In this document: positions 55,952 to 59,535 of the stretch, one piece after another
Position numbering within the stretch: the first letter of the stretch is position 1
Layout of the letters: each line of letters begins with the position of its first letter
Translations under genes and position numbers: made by a program
From: an uncultured Oceanospirillaceae bacterium
GTDB taxonomy: Bacteria > Pseudomonadota > Gammaproteobacteria > Pseudomonadales > Balneatricaceae
Direction of reading: 5' to 3'
DNA: 59,535 bases
Assembly: GCA_913057435.1 (NCBI GenBank)
Contig: CAJXNY010000032.1
Location: 1 to 59,535 of the forward strand
The notes under the pieces: generated by a model
Database searches by the model: none
Seen by the model: only the letters and a program-made list of their open reading frames with translations
Told to the model about the DNA's origin: nothing

Positions 55952-56902
55952 ATGACATCCGGAAATCAAATTCACTCTGCACTTTATTTAGCATTTCAAA
56001 GATCGCAGTGGGCCGAATTAAGAGAATCGGTACCTTTAACATTAAGTGAACCAGAGCTTGCTGATCTTAAAGGTATAAACGAAAAGCTATCTTTAACTGA
56101 AGTAACGGATATCTACCTCCCCCTTAGCCGCTTACTCAACCTGATCGTGGGTTCTAGACAGAAAAGTGGTGTAGTACTCAACGAGTTTTTGAGCAGAACG
56201 CCACCTAAGCGTCCTTATATTATCAGTATTGCTGGCAGTGTCGCTGTGGGTAAAAGTACCACAGCGCGTATATTGCAGGCTCTTTTAAGCCAATGGCCAG
56301 AACACCCTAGGGTCGACCTTGTCACCACAGATGGCTTCCTATACCCATTAGCAGAATTAAAGCGTCGGGGACTATTACAGCGTAAAGGTTTTCCTGAAAG
56401 CTATGATATGAAAATGCTGGTTGAATTCATTTCGAATATTAAAGCTGGCAACCCTTATGTAGAAGCTCCGCTTTATTCACATGTTAGCTATGACCGAATC
56501 ACTGATCAGCATCAAGCAATCGAGCAACCAGATATTTTGATCATAGAAGGCTTAAATGTACTTCAAACGGGCCAAGATGCTGCTGTTGGTATTCAGCAAC
56601 CCTTCGTATCAGACTTTGTCGACTTCTCTGTTTATGTTGACGCTCAAGAGCAGTTATTAAAGAAGTGGTATATAGATAGGTTTTTGCAATTCCGAGGTGG
56701 CGCTTTTAGTGATGAAAAATCTTATTTTCACCACTATTCAAAACTTAATGATGCAGAAGCGCGACATACAGCAGCAAACATTTGGGATAGTATCAACGGC
56801 CCTAACCTAAAACTGAATATAGAGCCGACCCGCGATCGTGCCCATTTGATTTTACAAAAAGGCGATGATCACTTAATGAGCCAAGTATTGCTGCGTAAGT
56901 AA
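55952..56902 (+). CDS. coaA: Type I pantothenate kinase
   Basis: CoaA phosphorylates pantothenate, the first and controlled step of coenzyme A synthesis. It has 316 residues. The P-loop is [16 protein letters not shown] at about 93-108; [10 protein letters not shown] and [15 protein letters not shown] are family signatures, and the C terminus [19 protein letters not shown] closely resembles Shewanella and enteric CoaA. AGGAGAG precedes the ATG. The gene is AT-rich, with codons unlike the CTG/GCC-rich genes left of the tRNA. It converges on birA. Confidence 0.97.
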   Translation: MTSGNQIHSALYLAFQRSQWAELRESVPLTLSEPELADLKGINEKLSLTEVTDIYLPLSRLLNLIVGSRQKSGVVLNEFLSRTPPKRPYIISIAGSVAVGKSTTARILQALLSQWPEHPRVDLVTTDGFLYPLAELKRRGLLQRKGFPESYDMKMLVEFISNIKAGNPYVEAPLYSHVSYDRITDQHQAIEQPDILIIEGLNVLQTGQDAAVGIQQPFVSDFVDFSVYVDAQEQLLKKWYIDRFLQFRGGAFSDEKSYFHHYSKLNDAEARHTAANIWDSINGPNLKLNIEPTRDRAHLILQKGDDHLMSQVLLRK

Positions 56903-56929
56903 TATTATCGAAGCGTTGCTTAAATACCT

Positions 56930-57892
56930 TTAAGTTGCGCTTCTTAGGCTTATCTCACCTCCGACAAAGGCTTCTATTCCCTTGTCAGTTTTCAATAAAA
57001 TTGACCCTGTTTCATCTATCCCCTGACAGACTCCATCAATACACTTATCGCCTAGTAATAACTTCACTTTTTCACCATCAAAAATATCAACTTGCTTCCA
57101 GCGAGCTAGGAATGCAGATAAGCCCTCTTTTTCAAACAAAGTAAGGTCTTCATAAAGTTGATGTTGTAATGCCGTTGCCAGTTCGGTTTTGCTCGGTAAT
57201 GAACGACTTTGAGATAGATCGCTCCAGGGTTGGTCTATCTTATCTCCCTGAGACTTAGACATAGACATATTTATACCGATACCAATCACTAGATGGCATT
57301 CAATACCCGCCTGACCATTCATCTCAACCAACACACCGGCAAGCTTTTTATTATCCAGATAAATATCATTAGGCCACTTAACACCAAGCCCCTCTATATT
57401 AAAACTGTTCAATACTTTCACTAAAGAGCAAGCAACGACCAAACTCAAGCCTGTTGCCTGTGCCATCCCTTGCGGTAAGTTCCAATACATAGAACAGTAT
57501 AAGTGACATCCGTAAGGAGAAACCCATGTACGGCCTCTTCGGCCTCGTCCTGCAGATTGGTATTCTGCGATACAGATATCACCTGAAGATAACTCCTCAG
57601 AGTGCTTAAGCAAAAAGGCATTAGTGCTCGGGATCTCATTATAATAGAAACATCGTTGTGTAATCGCGCTCTTCAATTGCGCTTCATCAATCAAAGAAAG
57701 TGAATTAGCAAGCTTATAGCCCTTGCCTTTAACACTGAAGATATCAACACCATACTCTTCTAACGTACTAATGTGATTACTTATCGCCGTTCTCGATACT
57801 CCCAGCTGAGAAGCTAAACTTTCGCCCGACACAAACTGCTCAGAATCGAGTGCCAATAAAATTTCTCTTTTACGTTGCCACTGCTCAACCAT
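56930..57892 (-). CDS. birA: Biotin-[acetyl-CoA-carboxylase] ligase / biotin repressor
   Basis: BirA attaches biotin to AccB and represses biotin genes. It has 320 residues: an N-terminal winged helix (SGESLASQLGVSRTAISNHISTLEEYGV) at about 22-60, the catalytic domain with GRGRRGRTWVSPYG (biotinyl-AMP loop) near 115-130 and KWPNDIYLDNKKLAGVLVEM, and a C-terminal SH3-like domain. The DNA-binding domain means it is the regulatory type. It overlaps the murB stop by 8 bases. Same AT-rich composition as coaA and murB. Confidence 0.96.
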   Translation of the reverse strand: MVEQWQRKREILLALDSEQFVSGESLASQLGVSRTAISNHISTLEEYGVDIFSVKGKGYKLANSLSLIDEAQLKSAITQRCFYYNEIPSTNAFLLKHSEELSSGDICIAEYQSAGRGRRGRTWVSPYGCHLYCSMYWNLPQGMAQATGLSLVVACSLVKVLNSFNIEGLGVKWPNDIYLDNKKLAGVLVEMNGQAGIECHLVIGIGINMSMSKSQGDKIDQPWSDLSQSRSLPSKTELATALQHQLYEDLTLFEKEGLSAFLARWKQVDIFDGEKVKLLLGDKCIDGVCQGIDETGSILLKTDKGIEAFVGGEISLRSAT

Positions 57893-58916
57893 CTATCAGT
57901 TCCTTTTCGCCATATGCGCCAATAACCCTCGGCTCAGCTTCTAACTTGACAGAAAACTGAGTGGAAATCTTCTCAATAATATACCTTGCTAGGCGCGCAA
58001 CATCATCTCCTGTCGCCTCCCCAGTGTTGACCAATACTAAAGCTTGTTGCTCATGTACCGCCGCCTTACCTATCGAAAAACCTTTAAGTCCAGCATGATC
58101 AATTAACCAGCCAGCCGCTAACTTAACGCCACTATCGACAGGATAACCAACAATGCTTGGGTACTGCTCTTGTAGTATCAGAAACTGTTCCTGGATAATA
58201 ATCGGGTTTTTAAAAAAACTGCCGGCGTTACCTAGTACCTTAGGATCGGGAAGTTTTGACATTCTCGTCTCACAAATACAATCAAAAACTTGTGAAGGCG
58301 TCACGGTTTTACTATCAAGTTTTTGTAATGGGCCATAGCCTAATTTAGGTTGCCATACTTTACTGAACTTAAAACCTACCGAAGTGATCACAGCAAGACC
58401 TTTAAGCTCAGCTTTGAAAATCGAGTCACGGTAACTAAAACGGCACTCTGCAGCACTTAATCGCTTTAATTTACCGTCAGAAAGATCGAGATATTCGACC
58501 CAATCACATACATTTTCAAACTCGACACCATACGCACCAATATTTTGAATAGGTGCAGCGCCAACCGTTCCAGGAATGAGGGCCAGATTCTCTAAGCCAC
58601 CAATACCAAGCCTTAAGCAGTGTTTGACCAATTCGTGCCAATTTTCACCCGCCTCAACTGCCACTAGATAGCTTTCGCCATCATCTTTGACTTCTATTCC
58701 TTTAGTCAAGATGTGTACAACTGAACCCAGATAATCTTCAGTCAGTAAGATATTACTGCCGCCGCCAAGCAGAAGAAATGGTTTTTGTTCCTGATATAGC
58801 CCAAGGCAAGACTGAATTAACGCCTGCTTCGAGTCTACTTCAATGATCGAAATACACCCTTGGTCAATCGCAAAAGTATTGTAAGCCTTCAAAGAATGGA
58901 ATTGTTCAGCGAGCAT
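57885..58916 (-). CDS. murB: UDP-N-acetylenolpyruvoylglucosamine reductase
   Basis: MurB reduces UDP-GlcNAc-enolpyruvate to UDP-MurNAc in peptidoglycan synthesis. It has 343 residues from ATG 58916 (MLAEQFHSLKAYNTFAI, matching the E. coli NHSLKPWNTFGI start); a GTG at 58946 is possible. The FAD-binding GGGSNILLTEDYLGSVVHI, the catalytic Ser in SYRDSIFK and the C-terminal EPRVIG with catalytic Glu are present; it is the type I form. No clear ribosome site. In E. coli murB lies just after the 5S gene of rrnB, as here. Confidence 0.95.
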   Translation of the reverse strand: MLAEQFHSLKAYNTFAIDQGCISIIEVDSKQALIQSCLGLYQEQKPFLLLGGGSNILLTEDYLGSVVHILTKGIEVKDDGESYLVAVEAGENWHELVKHCLRLGIGGLENLALIPGTVGAAPIQNIGAYGVEFENVCDWVEYLDLSDGKLKRLSAAECRFSYRDSIFKAELKGLAVITSVGFKFSKVWQPKLGYGPLQKLDSKTVTPSQVFDCICETRMSKLPDPKVLGNAGSFFKNPIIIQEQFLILQEQYPSIVGYPVDSGVKLAAGWLIDHAGLKGFSIGKAAVHEQQALVLVNTGEATGDDVARLARYIIEKISTQFSVKLEAEPRVIGAYGEKELIDG

Positions 58917-59480
58917 AAGAGAGATTAGCTTCAAATCTAAAAGCACTATTGTAACGTATTTCCCGAAGAGAAAATATTAGCAGGCTAAATTCTGACACAT
59001 AAGCCAACAGAGATTAAGCCAGAATCTCTATCCTGCTACAAAGGTCTCCTAATAAAGTGGCTTCTCTTACTATTAAATCAGCTGTGTGCCTGGAAATGAC
59101 AAATTGCAGACGTAAAAAAGCCCGCTGCTTAAATACTAAATAGGCGCCTGTCATGGCCAGCTACGCTAAAGCTTCGCGCTCATAAGCACATCGCTATCGC
59201 AATATTCGCCCTACTCTTTATTATCCCCGAAGGGGACACATGGGGGCGAAAAAGTAGTGTATTGGATGCGCAGCATTCAGCTGCTTTGTAGCGAGAAGTG
59301 ACGAAGTCGCTGAACTGGGGAGTCCGCTTAGCGGCGGGTCGACATCGAGGTAGGCATTGCACGTACGTGCTTAAGTGGATAAGCCACCTGTCTGTAATAA
59401 ATTCAATACGGAAAATGAAGTTTCAAACTTCTAAAATCCCAAACGCAAAAAAGCCACCTTAATAAGGTGGCTTTGTCACT
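58917..59480. other. murB-5S spacer with repeated 5S tail fragments
   Basis: About 560 bp. It contains two partial copies of the 5S 3' end or flank (59088-59100 and 59137-59150) and several small palindromes: CCCCGAAGGGG (59225-59235), CCGCTTAGCGG, and GCACGTACGTGC (59359-59370). A 60-codon minus-strand frame at 59180-59362 is not convincing as a protein. No tRNA was found. Confidence 0.5.
59446..59474 (-). terminator. Terminator of the rRNA operon
   Basis: AAGCCACCTT aat AAGGTGGCTT is a perfect 10-bp stem followed on the minus strand by six T. It lies 15 bp after the 5S 3' end. Confidence 0.93.
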
Positions 59481-59488
59481 TAAATAGG

Positions 59489-59535
59489 CGCCTGGAAATG
59501 ACCTACTCTCACATGGGGAGACCCCACACTACCAT
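59489..59535 (-). rRNA. rrf: 5S ribosomal RNA, 3' end only
   Basis: The minus strand reads ATGGTAGTGTGGGG, then TCTCCCCATGTGAGAGTAGG and TCATTTCCAGGC, the conserved 3' part of gammaproteobacterial 5S rRNA. The 5' portion lies beyond the window end, where the contig stops. The exact 3' end is uncertain by two or three bases. An rRNA operon therefore runs toward murB. Confidence 0.95.

Noticed and set aside
59180..59362. A 60-codon minus-strand frame in the murB-5S spacer
   Set aside because: It runs across several palindromes of a non-coding spacer, has no ribosome site and is rich in Cys, Arg and Ser, so I treat it as chance.

Overview
The window reads as chromosomal DNA of a marine-type gammaproteobacterium. 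The gene neighbourhoods (pepP-ubiH-ubiI, zapA-6S RNA-ygfA, argH / hemCDXY, trxA-rho-ubiD, pckA-hslO / hslR-yrfG / nudE-cysQ, tesA / ybbAP, rpiA / ilvA) are those of Pseudomonadales/Oceanospirillales and relatives. I favour an Oceanospirillaceae-like host, but no taxonomic marker is complete here. Bases 1-51 are not genomic: they are an Illumina Nextera i5 adapter left on the contig end. The other end stops inside a 5S rRNA gene, the usual place for a short-read assembly to break.

Layout. 52-7.4 kb: truncated rlmI, an orphan gcvH, the ubiquinone hydroxylases ubiI and ubiH with pepP and ygfB, then divergently a ZapB-like gene, zapA, 6S RNA and the 5-formyl-THF cyclo-ligase gene. 7.4-8.4 kb is nearly empty apart from one possible 42-residue membrane protein. 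8.4-12.5 kb: a GcvR-like ACT protein, a YbfB-type MFS transporter facing a LysR regulator, and argH. 12.8-17.1 kb: the haem operon hemC-hemD-hemX-hemY. 17.4-21.8 kb: a ferredoxin-reductase, ubiD, rho and trxA on the minus strand. 22-31 kb: ppx, pckA, hslO, an LpxT-like phosphatase, hslR, yrfG, nudE, cysQ, a small Cys-rich protein and sodB. 31-41 kb: tesA and the ybbAP ABC genes with overlapping divergent start codons, a large AsmA/DUF748 protein, a 40-residue membrane protein, a MerR regulator, rpiA and ilvA. 41-43.6 kb: an Aer-like chemoreceptor and an unknown membrane protein.

The most distinctive system is at 43.7-50.8 kb: a complete functional-amyloid (Fap) export operon in the order fapA-B-C-D-E-F on the minus strand. 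Upstream sits a gene for a sigma-54 enhancer-binding protein. The intervening AT-rich region holds a good -24/-12 promoter and an 18-bp palindrome about 105 bp upstream of it. FapB and FapC are the amyloid subunits with three imperfect repeats each, FapD is a C39-type peptidase, FapF the outer-membrane pore with a coiled-coil plug, and FapE a secreted accessory protein that itself carries one repeat-like segment. The mature subunits contain no cysteine.

51-55.5 kb: malonyl-CoA decarboxylase, a MaoC-type hydratase, an isochorismatase-family hydrolase, endonuclease I and an NfsA-like nitroreductase. From the tRNA-Thr gene (55.65 kb) to the right end, base composition drops sharply and the genes coaA-birA-murB-5S follow the arrangement of Enterobacterales/Alteromonadales. 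This is either a transferred block or a chimeric join at the conserved tRNA, and should be checked before any biology is drawn from the junction.
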